15,403 nucleotides of DNA from an uncultured Sutterella sp. (GTDB taxonomy: Bacteria; Pseudomonadota; Gammaproteobacteria; Burkholderiales; Burkholderiaceae_F): assembly GCA_900552545.1 (NCBI GenBank), contig USAL01000037.1, positions 1 to 15,403 on the forward strand, read 5' to 3'. The notes beneath the pieces were generated by a model. It made no database searches and had not been told where the DNA came from. It saw nothing but the letters and a program-made list of their open reading frames with translations. Both the position numbers and the translations under genes were made by a program. This document shows, one piece after another, positions 1-6,300 of the stretch (position 1 is the first letter of the stretch; every line of letters starts with the position of its first letter).

Positions 1-124
1 CGACGCCCAACGGCACCAACGTAATCACCACCGCAAAGAAAAAGAGCGTCTGCACGATGTTGGTCTTCTGACGAAGCGCGAGCATCAGGTCGCGGCGCAC
101 GACCGCAAGGAAAAGATTAAGCAC
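1..124 (-). CDS. ccmB: Heme exporter subunit CcmB, N-terminal part (cut by the window edge)
   Basis: This is the first 41 codons of CcmB, the membrane subunit of the CcmAB(C) ABC transporter in System I cytochrome c maturation. Read on the minus strand from a GTG at 124-122, it begins VLNLFLAVVRRDLMLALRQK and continues through TNIVQTLFFF to a VITLVPLGV segment. This fits the CcmB family start: a short amphipathic stretch with RRDL, then the first membrane helix ending in a PLGV-type motif. The GTG lies inside the last codons of ccmA, and the two genes overlap by eight bases, as expected for translationally coupled ccmA-ccmB. The GGAGGAGG-like run inside the ccmA end (about 127-135) would serve as its ribosome binding site. 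The rest of the gene lies outside the window. Confidence 0.85.
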   Translation of the reverse strand, partial: MLNLFLAVVRRDLMLALRQKTNIVQTLFFFAVVITLVPLGV

Positions 125-815
125 GGGCCTCCTCCTTCTGCACAGCAGCGCGGCGCCCCGGCGCAAAGCGCGAGACGTCCACCGTCATCATGTGCTCGGG
201 CGCAGCCGGAATATCGCACTCCTGGTGCGTGGTGTTGATCACGATGCCGCCGGCGCGGGCGTGCTCGGCAATGGTCTGCGCGAGGTTCGCAACGCTTGCA
301 ACGTCAAGCGCTACAAAGGGCTCGTCGAGAATCCACACGGGCTTGGAGGAGCTCACAAATAGGCGCGCCAGGGCCACGCGGCGGCGCTGTCCCTGGATTA
401 ATTCGCCGGTCAAGTGATCCACAAAGTCCTGCAGACCCACGCGCGAAAGGGCATCGATCAGGGCGTCATCCGTTGCAATGATGTTGCCCATGCGCGCCGC
501 AATGCGCACGTTTTCAATGGCGCTCAAGTCGTCCTTGACGCCGTTCATGTGGCCGATGTAGACCAAGTCGCGCGCGTAGTCTTCGCGAAGCTTCTGAATG
601 CTTTGTCCCTTATAGAGCACTTCGCCCGCGTCGGGCTGCATGAGGCCCGTGAGAAGGCGCAGGAGCGACGTCTTCCCCGTGCCGTTGGCGCCCGCCAACC
701 GCACGAGCGTTCCAGCCGGGGCGTCGAAGGCGAGCTTGCTAAACAAAAGCCGCTCGCCGCGCTCTAGCTCTAGGTTGCAGGCCGTCAGACGCGGCTTGCT
801 CGTATTGTCCGTCAT
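117..815 (-). CDS. ccmA: Cytochrome c biogenesis ABC transporter ATP-binding protein CcmA
   Basis: This is the ATPase subunit of the CcmAB complex, which drives release of holo-CcmE so that heme can be passed to apocytochromes c in the periplasm. The 232-residue length is normal for CcmA, a short ABC ATPase. Walker A is GANGTGKTS (about 42-50), Walker B is WILDEP (161-166), and the H-loop histidine lies in NTTHQ. The start at 815 is chosen because GGAGGG stands upstream at normal spacing; an in-frame ATG at 863 would only add 16 residues from the intergenic repeat region. The C-loop reads LIQGQRRR where the family usually has LSxGQQRR, so the signature serine is replaced by isoleucine. The gene is followed by ccmB with an eight-base overlap. 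Identity is secure from the motifs and the CcmB partner. Confidence 0.93.
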   Translation of the reverse strand: MTDNTSKPRLTACNLELERGERLLFSKLAFDAPAGTLVRLAGANGTGKTSLLRLLTGLMQPDAGEVLYKGQSIQKLREDYARDLVYIGHMNGVKDDLSAIENVRIAARMGNIIATDDALIDALSRVGLQDFVDHLTGELIQGQRRRVALARLFVSSSKPVWILDEPFVALDVASVANLAQTIAEHARAGGIVINTTHQECDIPAAPEHMMTVDVSRFAPGRRAAVQKEEARA

Positions 816-860
816 AAATGGTCGCCCTCCGGCGAACAGTCGCCCGTTGCGGGCGTCTCT

Positions 861-890
861 CAATTGGGGTCAATTTGGGTCAATCGGGGT
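861..890. repeat. Three tandem 10-bp repeats, CAATTGGGGT-like
   Basis: Three consecutive 10-mers, caattggggt, caatttgggt and caatcggggt, differ from one another at only one or two positions. They stand 46-75 bases upstream of the ccmA start, in the divergent ccmA/ilvD region. On the minus strand they read as repeated ATTGACCC. A 10-bp period places each copy on the same DNA face, which is compatible with a multimeric regulator site, but no known operator is recognised. Confidence 0.6.
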
Positions 891-1109
891 GCGGGATCCT
901 CGCACCCGAAGCGCCTGGAAGGCGGGCCGGCTGATCAACAAGTGCCGGACCTCTATTCTCAGGGCAGTCTGCGAGATTTTCGCAAAGTTTAGAAACGGCG
1001 CATTAAGGCAGTCTTACTTTTCTTTACATCACGAGCGACCACAAGTACTGGTGGCGCTCAGGCACTCAAAGCCCAAAGGCTCGCGATCATCGTGATTTTG
1101 CACCGACTT

Positions 1110-1137
1110 CTTAACTTTGGCGGCTGTGGGATAGAAT
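1110..1137 (+). promoter_or_regulatory. Weak candidate sigma-70 promoter for ilvD
   Basis: TAGAAT at 1132-1137 is a fair -10 element, preceded at 15-16 bases by a weak -35 (CTTAAC or TTAACT). Transcription from here would give a leader of about 130 bases before the ilvD ATG. The -35 match is poor, so this is only a candidate. Confidence 0.3.
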
Positions 1138-1277
1138 CACCGATACGTTGCGCGCGCTCAGGGCCCCTTTAGAAGAAATCCGGAGGCTCTCCCCGGGAGC
1201 CACAACGGAGTCCTCTGCGCGCACACAGGCGAAAACTCTTGACTTACATACAGTAGAAGGAAATATTGGAGAAATTT

Positions 1278-2936
1278 ATGCGCAGCGATCCGCTCACGAA
1301 AGGCATCAATGCCGCACCCCAGCGCAGTCTTCTGAAGGCCCTCGGCCTTTGCGACGCCGAAATCGGCAAGCCGCTCATCGGCATTGTGAGCTCGAAGAAC
1401 GACATCGTCCCCGGCCACATGAACCTCGACAAGATCGTCGACGCCGTCAAGCAGGGCGTGGCGCTTGCGGGCGGCGTGCCCATCGTATTCCCGGCAATCG
1501 CCGTCTGCGACGGCCTTGCCATGGGCCACGTCGGCATGAAGTACTCGCTTGTGTCGCGCGAACTGATCTGCGACAGCACCGAAGCGCTGGCCACCGCCCA
1601 CCCCTTCGACGGCCTCGTCATGGTCGCGGCCTGCGACAAGAACGTACCGGGGCTTCTCATGGCCGCCGCGCGCATCAACATTCCCTCGATCGTCATCAGC
1701 GGCGGCGCCATGCTCGCCGGCCACTTCGAGGGCCGCAAGGTGTCCTACTCGAACATCAGCGAAGCCGTGAGCCAGTTCCGCACGGGCAAGATCACCAAGA
1801 TCCAGTTCGAAGACCTCGAGAACAAGGCCTGCCCGTCGTGCGGCTCGTGCTCGGGCATGTTCACCGCCACCTCCATGAACTGCCTCTCCGAAGTGCTCGG
1901 CATGGCGCTTCCGGGCAACGGCACGATCCCGGCCGTGTACTCGGCCCGCCTGCGTCTCGCGAAGGAAACCGGCATGAAGGTGATGGAGCTCGTTCAAAAG
2001 AACCTGCGCCCGCGCGACATCATGACCGAAAAGGCCTTCATGAACGCCTTGACGATCGACATGGCGCTTGGCTGCTCGACCAACTCGATGCTGCATCTGC
2101 CTGCCATCGCGCACGAGTGCGGCATTGATCTTGATCTCTCGATTGCCAACGAGATCAGCAAGAAGACCCCGAACCTGTGCCACCTCGCGCCGGCCGGCAA
2201 CCACTACATTGAAGAGCTCGAGGACGCGGGCGGCATCCGCGCCGTGATGGCCGAGATCAACAAGCTGGGGCTCCTCGATACGAGCCTCATGACCGTCACC
2301 GGCAAGACCGTTGCCGAAAACATCGCCGGCGCCCGCATTCTCAACCCCGAGATCATTCACAGCGTCGAGAATCCCATCTCGCGCGAAGGCGGCATCGCGG
2401 TTTTGAAGGGCAACCTCGCTCCGGACGGCTCCGTCGTCAAGCGTGCGGCCGTTGCGCCCGAGATGATGCAGCACAAGGGCAAGGCCCGCGTCTTTGACTG
2501 CGAGGAAGATGCTCTCAACGCCATCTACGCGGGCAAGATCAACCCGGGTGAAGTCGTCGTGATCCGCTACGAAGGCCCCAAGGGCGGCCCCGGCATGCGC
2601 GAAATGCTCAACCCGACCTCGGCCATCATGGGCTCGGGTCTGGGCAACTGCGTCGCCCTCATCACCGACGGGCGCTTCTCGGGCGCCACGCGCGGCGCGG
2701 CCATCGGCCATGTCTCGCCTGAAGCTGCCGTGGGCGGCCCGATCGCGCTTCTTGAAGAAGGCGACATCATCGGCATCGACATCACCAACAATCGAATCAG
2801 CGTTGAGGTGTCCGATGAAGAGCTCGCACGCCGCCGTGCGCTCTGGAAGCCCCGCGCTCCGCGCGTGACCACGGGCTACCTCTCGCGCTACGCCAAGCAG
2901 GTCAGCTCGGGCATGAAGGGCGCCGTGCTGAGCTAA
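1278..2936 (+). CDS. ilvD: Dihydroxy-acid dehydratase
   Basis: This is the iron-sulfur dehydratase that converts 2,3-dihydroxy-isovalerate or 2,3-dihydroxy-methylvalerate to the 2-keto acids of valine, isoleucine and leucine synthesis. It is cytoplasmic. The 552-residue protein starts MRSDPLTKGI and carries the family block NDIVPGHMNL (about 41-50), the cluster region AACDKNVPG (C119) and CPSCGSCSGMF (C185, C188, C191), plus MNCLSEVLGMALPGNGT and the C-terminal GRFSGATRG block. The first block has PGH rather than a cysteine-containing PCN, which places it with the shorter PGH-type subgroup exemplified by Bacillus IlvD. The ATG at 1278 is preceded by GGAG about eight bases upstream; a TTG at 1266 overlaps that site and is less likely. 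Related sugar-acid dehydratases share the fold, but overall similarity favours IlvD. It stands alone, ending at a terminator. Confidence 0.93.
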   Translation: MRSDPLTKGINAAPQRSLLKALGLCDAEIGKPLIGIVSSKNDIVPGHMNLDKIVDAVKQGVALAGGVPIVFPAIAVCDGLAMGHVGMKYSLVSRELICDSTEALATAHPFDGLVMVAACDKNVPGLLMAAARINIPSIVISGGAMLAGHFEGRKVSYSNISEAVSQFRTGKITKIQFEDLENKACPSCGSCSGMFTATSMNCLSEVLGMALPGNGTIPAVYSARLRLAKETGMKVMELVQKNLRPRDIMTEKAFMNALTIDMALGCSTNSMLHLPAIAHECGIDLDLSIANEISKKTPNLCHLAPAGNHYIEELEDAGGIRAVMAEINKLGLLDTSLMTVTGKTVAENIAGARILNPEIIHSVENPISREGGIAVLKGNLAPDGSVVKRAAVAPEMMQHKGKARVFDCEEDALNAIYAGKINPGEVVVIRYEGPKGGPGMREMLNPTSAIMGSGLGNCVALITDGRFSGATRGAAIGHVSPEAAVGGPIALLEEGDIIGIDITNNRISVEVSDEELARRRALWKPRAPRVTTGYLSRYAKQVSSGMKGAVLS

Positions 2937-2954
2937 GCACTGACTTTCTGCCGC

Positions 2955-2984
2955 TGCGCCTGAAGGCAATTTCTTTCAGGCGCA
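2955..2984. repeat. Perfect 10-bp hairpin just after ilvD
   Basis: TGCGCCTGAA (2955-2964) and TTCAGGCGCA (2975-2984) pair perfectly around a ten-base loop. It lies 18 bases after the ilvD stop and has no T-run behind it, so it is not itself an intrinsic terminator. It may protect the ilvD mRNA 3' end or act together with the terminator that follows. Confidence 0.6.
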
Positions 2985-3006
2985 GTCAAAGAGCAAAAAC
3001 AAGCGC

Positions 3007-3064
3007 AACAAAAAGCCCGCCTTGAGGGGGAGTCATCCTTTTCCTGAAGGCGGGCGATTTTTTG
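3007..3064. terminator. Bidirectional intrinsic terminator between convergent ilvD and yggS
   Basis: A nine-base-pair GC-rich stem, GCCCGCCTT (3015-3023) with AAGGCGGGC (3047-3055), is followed by GATTTTTTT on the plus strand and preceded by an A-rich run, which reads as a T-run for leftward transcription. It therefore suits both ilvD (rightward) and yggS (leftward). Confidence 0.85.
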
Positions 3065-3088
3065 CCTGAAGCTTTTGAACTTTTGCGC

Positions 3089-3817
3089 TTATGCCTCAGC
3101 CTGCGGCTTGCGGTTGGGATACGTGCGGGGACCAAAGATGGCGCTGCCGATGCGCACCATGGTGCTGCCGGCTTCGACGGCCGCAATCATGTCCGCGCTC
3201 ATGCCCATCGAGAGAGTGTCAAAGCCGTAGCGCGGCGCCAAGCGCTCGTAGAGCGCACGCATGGCCGTCAAAGGCTTCATCTGCTCGTCGTACGTTGCCG
3301 CGGGCGCCGGAATCGTCATGAGACCGCGTAGCTTCACGTGGGGTAGCTTCACCACCTCCTCGATCAGGGCTTCGAGGTCTTCGGGCGCAACGCCGCTTTT
3401 GGAGGCTTCGCCGTCGATGTTGACTTCAATGAGAAGGTTGAGGTCGGGCAGCTCCGCTGGGCGCTGGCTGCTCAAGCGTTCGGCAATCTTTAAACGATCC
3501 ACCGAATCAACCCAGTCGAAGTGCTCGGCCACGATGCGCGTCTTGTTGGCCTGAAGCGGCCCGATGAAATGCCAGGCAAGCGCAAGTTCCGGGTGCGAGG
3601 CCTTGATCTCGTCGATCTTCGCGCACCCCTCCTGGGCGTAGTTTTCGCCGAAGACGCGTTGGCCAGCCTGCGCAGCGGCCAGAACCGCCTGCGCCGGAAA
3701 CGTCTTGCTCACGGCCATGAGCTCGACCGGGTGTCCCGTGCGCGCACATGCTTGAGAAAGCTTTTCTCTTACCGCCGCCAGACGCGTCTGAATGCCCGCC
3801 GCATCCACTTCACTCAT
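3089..3817 (-). CDS. yggS: YggS/PROSC family pyridoxal phosphate homeostasis protein
   Basis: This is a single-domain PLP-binding protein with the fold of the alanine racemase N-terminal domain. The family keeps PLP levels in balance and affects amino acid pools; no enzyme activity is established. At 242 residues it is slightly longer than E. coli YggS. The PLP-anchoring lysine is in MAVSKTF (K38). Further family blocks are RVFGENYAQE, WHFIGPLQANK, VDSVDRLKIAERL, EVNIDGEASKSG, LRGLMTIP, LSMGMSADMIAA and STMVRIGSAIFG. The start at 3817 is chosen because the upstream GGGAGGG is then correctly spaced; the adjacent ATG at 3820 sits almost on top of it, and the in-frame start at 3841 precedes it. 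It is not next to proC or pilT as in many proteobacteria. It converges with ilvD. Confidence 0.95.
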   Translation of the reverse strand: MSEVDAAGIQTRLAAVREKLSQACARTGHPVELMAVSKTFPAQAVLAAAQAGQRVFGENYAQEGCAKIDEIKASHPELALAWHFIGPLQANKTRIVAEHFDWVDSVDRLKIAERLSSQRPAELPDLNLLIEVNIDGEASKSGVAPEDLEALIEEVVKLPHVKLRGLMTIPAPAATYDEQMKPLTAMRALYERLAPRYGFDTLSMGMSADMIAAVEAGSTMVRIGSAIFGPRTYPNRKPQAEA

Positions 3818-4282
3818 CATGCCCTCCCGTTTCGGTCTCAAATGTCCAATGTCGGTTTTCTCTTCGACCGGCCGGGTGAAGAATGCAAGGCGCTTGTGCC
3901 TTCCTTCTACTCAATGCCGGCCTCTTCAAACCGCGACACTATAGCGCAAGCCATTTCGAGCCGCCTCTCAACTCGTCACTACGCCCGGCGCACGCTCGGG
4001 AAGTCGGAGCTGGGTTCCTCGCACCGGCGGCGCGAAAAAAAAATTGTAAACGAACGTCTTCGCGCCGCGTCGTTCACTGCGCATCCCCCTCTCCCGATTG
4101 TTGACCGTCTGTTGACCATGGCGGCCCTCGGACGTCACTCGCTGCCTTGATCCGATCCCACAACGGCGCGGCTCTGCAAACAGCACCGGCTTTGTCAAGT
4201 CCGTCATCGGATTGAAAAAATAATTTCCTTATAAATCAACGACTTGCAACGAACATCAGCCATCGGCAAGCGACGCTTGAGT
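3818..4282. other. Intergenic stretch upstream of yggS, no convincing gene
   Basis: Reading frames in this stretch give arginine-rich, low-order proteins with no recognisable domain, so I call none. A TATAGT on the minus strand (3938-3943) could be a -10 for yggS, but no -35 fits. A run of nine A at about 4037-4045 and a direct repeat GTTGACC-N4-GTTGACC (4100-4117) are the only other distinct elements. From about 4200 the sequence becomes clearly more AT-rich, leading into the inverted-repeat region. Confidence 0.55.
4100..4117 (+). repeat. Direct repeat GTTGACC with an 11-base period
   Basis: GTTGACC occurs at 4100-4106 and again at 4111-4117, one helical turn apart. Half-sites spaced this way are typical of tandemly bound regulators such as OmpR/PhoB-type proteins. 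The specific protein cannot be named from the sequence. The same TTGACC core, on the other strand, forms the triple repeat at 861-890. Confidence 0.45.
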
Positions 4283-4303
4283 TATTCACGCAATCTGTGA
4301 ATA
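4283..4303. promoter_or_regulatory. Perfect inverted repeat TATTCAC-N7-GTGAATA
   Basis: TATTCAC (4283-4289) and GTGAATA (4297-4303) form a symmetric 21-base element in an AT-rich stretch. Size and symmetry suit a dimeric repressor or activator. It is not a Fnr, Crp or NarL consensus site. Confidence 0.45.
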
Positions 4304-4350
4304 GGTGGGGAGAGCACCCAAAAAATGATGAAAAATCAGAAACTTTTACA

Positions 4351-4371
4351 CGTGCCTATTTTTTAGGCACG
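4351..4371. promoter_or_regulatory. Perfect inverted repeat CGTGCCTA-N5-TAGGCACG
   Basis: CGTGCCTA (4351-4358) pairs with TAGGCACG (4364-4371) around five T residues. The T residues are in the loop, not behind the stem, so it is not a terminator. It lies about 30 bases upstream of a candidate -35 element and could be an operator or cruciform-forming site. Confidence 0.45.
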
Positions 4372-4379
4372 CCTATGGG

Positions 4380-4408
4380 TGGATCAATTCGCTTCAATGT
4401 TTGATCCA
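4380..4408. promoter_or_regulatory. Inverted repeat TGGATCAA-N13-TTGATCCA overlapping a candidate -35
   Basis: TGGATCAA (4380-4387) and TTGATCCA (4401-4408) are perfect complements with a 13-base spacer. The right arm contains TTGATC, which is the -35 of the best promoter candidate here. A protein bound to this dyad would directly affect that promoter. The arms resemble Fnr half-sites (TTGAT/ATCAA), but order and spacing do not fit TTGAT-N4-ATCAA. Confidence 0.4.
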
Positions 4409-4428
4409 TTAGGATTTTCACTGATATT
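4401..4428 (+). promoter_or_regulatory. Candidate promoter of the hydrogenase accessory operon
   Basis: TTGATC (4401-4406) and GATATT (4423-4428) are separated by 16 bases, with four of six matches each to the sigma-70 consensus. It would give a leader of about 285 bases to hupG. I looked for a sigma-54 element (GG-N10-GC) and found no correct spacing. This remains a weak assignment supported mainly by its position next to the dyads. Confidence 0.3.
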
Positions 4429-4647
4429 TGCAAGACTGGCATGCAAACTTTCGCGAAAAGCTCCCCCGCCTTACGCCGCAAGGATTAGACCGCTTGAGTA
4501 GGCGTTGCACCACTCCCACCCTCCACCTTTGGGTTATTTACGCCGCGCACGCAGGGGCGCAGAATCCATCCTATCTGAAGAAATTCGGGCACTCACACCC
4601 CCTTCGCCGCCCTTTAAAAAAAGGGAATCAAGGGAAAGAGGCGCCCG

Positions 4648-4692
4648 CGGGCGGTGAGGAGCAACTTCTCACGGGAAGGCGGCTCCCGCCCG
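4648..4692 (+). promoter_or_regulatory. Structured leader hairpins just upstream of hupG
   Basis: CGGGCGG (4648-4654) can pair with CCGCCCG (4686-4692). Inside it GTGAGGAG (4654-4661) pairs with CTTCTCAC (4665-4672) with one wobble and a three-base loop; alternatively GGCGG (4678-4682) pairs with CCGCC (4686-4690). The structures end 13 bases before the AGGA ribosome binding site at 4705-4708, so they could influence translation of the first gene of the operon. Confidence 0.4.
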
Positions 4693-4720
4693 ACGACACA
4701 CGACAGGAAACAAGACATCC

Positions 4721-5182
4721 ATGGGCAAGACCAAACTCAATGCCGCCACGCAGGAACTCGTGCAAATCGATCCGGACACGCATCCGCTTTTTGTGAAGCT
4801 CTGGAACGAAAGCGGCATGACGCGCATCAACGACGAGAACATCGAGTCCTTCAAGAAGACGCCGGGACTGGCGCTGCTTTGCATGGTCGACGATCCGGTC
4901 ATGTACAAGGAGACGTTCGACATGGTGGTGATCGGCCCCGAGCTCGTGCGCATGTTCGCCGGCACGCTCTCGGGTGCGGGCTTCACCGACCCCCGCTGCG
5001 GGCGCGCGCTCGCCTCCTCGCTCGGCATCCACCGGCTGCCGGCCGTGGCGGTGTTTCGCTTCGGCGAGCAGATGGGCGCAATCGAAGGCCTCAAAACGTG
5101 GGAAGAGTACGAGCAGGAGCTCATCAAGATTCTCATGACGCCCGTCGTGCACAAGAAGACGATCACGATCGCGAGCGCCTAA
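4721..5182 (+). CDS. hupG: Hydrogenase accessory protein HupG/HyaE, thioredoxin-like chaperone
   Basis: This belongs to the HyaE/HupG family, thioredoxin-fold proteins without the redox CxxC that are proposed to bind the Tat-signal-bearing small subunit of uptake [NiFe]-hydrogenases before export. The 153-residue product is about 20 longer than E. coli HyaE, mostly at the N-terminus. The thioredoxin-like core shows GLALLCMVDDPV (about 49-60), and GIHRLPAVAVFRFGEQMGAI (102-121) corresponds to the family's FRFPATLVF strand, followed by the closing helix GLKTWEEYEQEL. The cysteines at 54 and 93 do not form a CxxC. The ATG at 4721 has AGGA 12 bases upstream, a little distant, and follows a structured leader. 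It is the first gene of the accessory operon, and hupH begins 55 bases after its stop. HupG in rhizobia and HyaE in E. coli occupy the matching position before HupH/HyaF. Confidence 0.85.
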   Translation: MGKTKLNAATQELVQIDPDTHPLFVKLWNESGMTRINDENIESFKKTPGLALLCMVDDPVMYKETFDMVVIGPELVRMFAGTLSGAGFTDPRCGRALASSLGIHRLPAVAVFRFGEQMGAIEGLKTWEEYEQELIKILMTPVVHKKTITIASA

Positions 5183-5237
5183 AAAGAATAACGACAAGCC
5201 TTTGGGATCAATTTTGAATTTTTCTGGGAGATCACCC

Positions 5238-6041
5238 GTGCAGTTTGAACGCAAAAGCCGCATTTCCAATTGGACCGGCCCGGACCTCGACAGACAGACC
5301 GAGCGCCGCGCCGCCCTCAAGAGCCTTGAGCTGCTCAAGGAGCTCGAGGCGGCCTATGAAAAGGCGATCACCACCGGCGAGCCCCTGCACTGGATCTTTG
5401 ACACCGGCGTGCTCGGCGCCGACGTCTGCCGGTTTCTCTACAACTCGTTGGGCACTGGCGAAGTGCGCATCACGCTCTACGACGGGCAGGCCACGGCAAC
5501 CGAAACCGACATTCCGGGCCTGTGGCGTTTGAACGTGGGCGGGCAGGAAAGCCTCGTTGCGGCCCTTCTGCCGCTGTGCGTTGAAAAGGTGCTCGAGCAG
5601 GGGCGCGAGACGATCGACATCCCTGAGGACAAGCCCGAGGGCCTTTTTGCCTCCGAGCCGCTTTTAAAGGAAGTTGCAAGCGTTCTTGCCAAGACCGACA
5701 TCACGAAGATGACGACCGACGTCCCCTATCAGGTCGACATGGTGCGCCAGCCCCTGACGCCTGCCGACAAGTCGTTCCTGTTGACCGTAATCGGCCGCGG
5801 CAACCTCTCGGTTGAGCTTTTGGGCTTTGCCGACAGCCGCATCTTCTCGACCAAGGTGAAGGGCCTGTGGCGCAGCGTCATCATCAACACCGCGGGCAAG
5901 GTTCTTCTTGACAGCCTCGTCGTGGCAAAGATTCCGCCCGAGGTGCCGGCGGCCCCTGAGGATCTGCCGGACGCGCTCAACAAGATCCGCTCGGTGCACG
6001 ACTGGATCGAAAACGACCTCAACCGTGGCGCGCTGGGCTAA
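5238..6041 (+). CDS. hupH: Hydrogenase expression/formation protein HupH/HyaF
   Basis: This is a cytoplasmic accessory protein of the HupH/HyaF family, needed for full maturation of membrane-bound uptake hydrogenases and thought to act with HupG on the small subunit. The 267-residue length agrees with the family. The C-terminal conserved block runs from LTPADKSFLL (about 173) through GRGNLSV and KGLWRSVI to EVPAAPEDL (about 236-243), closely matching E. coli HyaF (ISEADRLFL, GPGNI, EVVLAAPEDL). A second, weaker copy of the same block lies at 66-100 (LGTGEVRITL to GLWRLNV), so the protein looks internally duplicated. The GTG at 5238 is chosen because GGGAGA lies seven bases upstream; an in-frame TTG at 5202 lacks a site and would add 12 residues. 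Its gene lies between hupG and hupI, with about 260 bases before hupI. Confidence 0.9.
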   Translation: MQFERKSRISNWTGPDLDRQTERRAALKSLELLKELEAAYEKAITTGEPLHWIFDTGVLGADVCRFLYNSLGTGEVRITLYDGQATATETDIPGLWRLNVGGQESLVAALLPLCVEKVLEQGRETIDIPEDKPEGLFASEPLLKEVASVLAKTDITKMTTDVPYQVDMVRQPLTPADKSFLLTVIGRGNLSVELLGFADSRIFSTKVKGLWRSVIINTAGKVLLDSLVVAKIPPEVPAAPEDLPDALNKIRSVHDWIENDLNRGALG

Positions 6042-6300
6042 AGTCTGACGATTCGGTAGGCTTTGGACTTGTAAGGTCCGCTACCCTCTTTGCAAAGATC
6101 CTGCGCGTCGGGGCCTTTGCAGGGAGCTTGAAGCGCTCACGCGGTGAGTCGACATCGATTCCCACGCGCACCGCGGGAAAAGCAGACAAACACAAAACAA
6201 ACACAAAAGACGACGACGCAGCAAAAACAACAACAACTCGATAAAACACAGAGGAGCGGCGGAGAGGACGCCAAGAGCCGCCCGCCGCATGAGAGAGGAA
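6042..6300 (+). other. Spacer hupH-hupI with an A/C-rich, T-poor leader
   Basis: No gene is visible in these 259 bases. From about 6171 to 6288 the plus strand is made almost entirely of A, C and G, with runs of the type ACAAACACAAAA and AACAACAAC and only a few T. Such sequence is unlikely to fold and could be a ribosome standby or protein-binding leader. I see no intrinsic terminator, so hupG-hupH and hupI-hypE can be one transcript. Confidence 0.5.

Larger units (their letters stand above)
816..1277. other. Divergent intergenic region ccmA / ilvD
   Basis: These 462 bases separate ccmA (leftward) from ilvD (rightward). No reading frame here has convincing protein character. Visible elements are the 10-bp triple repeat at 861-890, a direct repeat GGCAGTCT at 963-970 and 1007-1014 (44 bases apart), a small inverted repeat TGCGA-N5-TCGCA at 970-984, and a weak promoter near 1110-1137. 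I see no clear leader peptide or terminator that would indicate attenuation of ilvD. Confidence 0.6.

Noticed and set aside
1239..1267. TTGACT-N17-AATATT as an ilvD promoter
   Set aside because: Transcription would begin only a few bases before the ATG, removing the good GGAG ribosome site, so the weak upstream candidate is preferred.
1158..2969. A 603-codon open frame antisense to ilvD
   Set aside because: It is rich in R, H, A, D and G with no domain, and the plus-strand ilvD is unmistakable; long antisense frames are common in GC-rich genes.
3521..4150. A 209-codon plus-strand frame spanning the yggS start and the gap
   Set aside because: It is largely antisense to yggS and the rest is arginine/serine-rich without a domain or ribosome site.
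3968..4207. Possible small minus-strand gene beginning MTDLTKPVLF
   Set aside because: No convincing ribosome site, composition low in order and rich in R and G; no domain recognised.
4380..4408. Fnr box
   Set aside because: Half-sites TTGAT and ATCAA are present but in the wrong order and 13 bases apart, not TTGAT-N4-ATCAA.
4435..4455. TGGCATGCAAACTTTCGC as a sigma-54 promoter
   Set aside because: The distance between GG and GC is not ten bases and the -12 element TTGC is missing.
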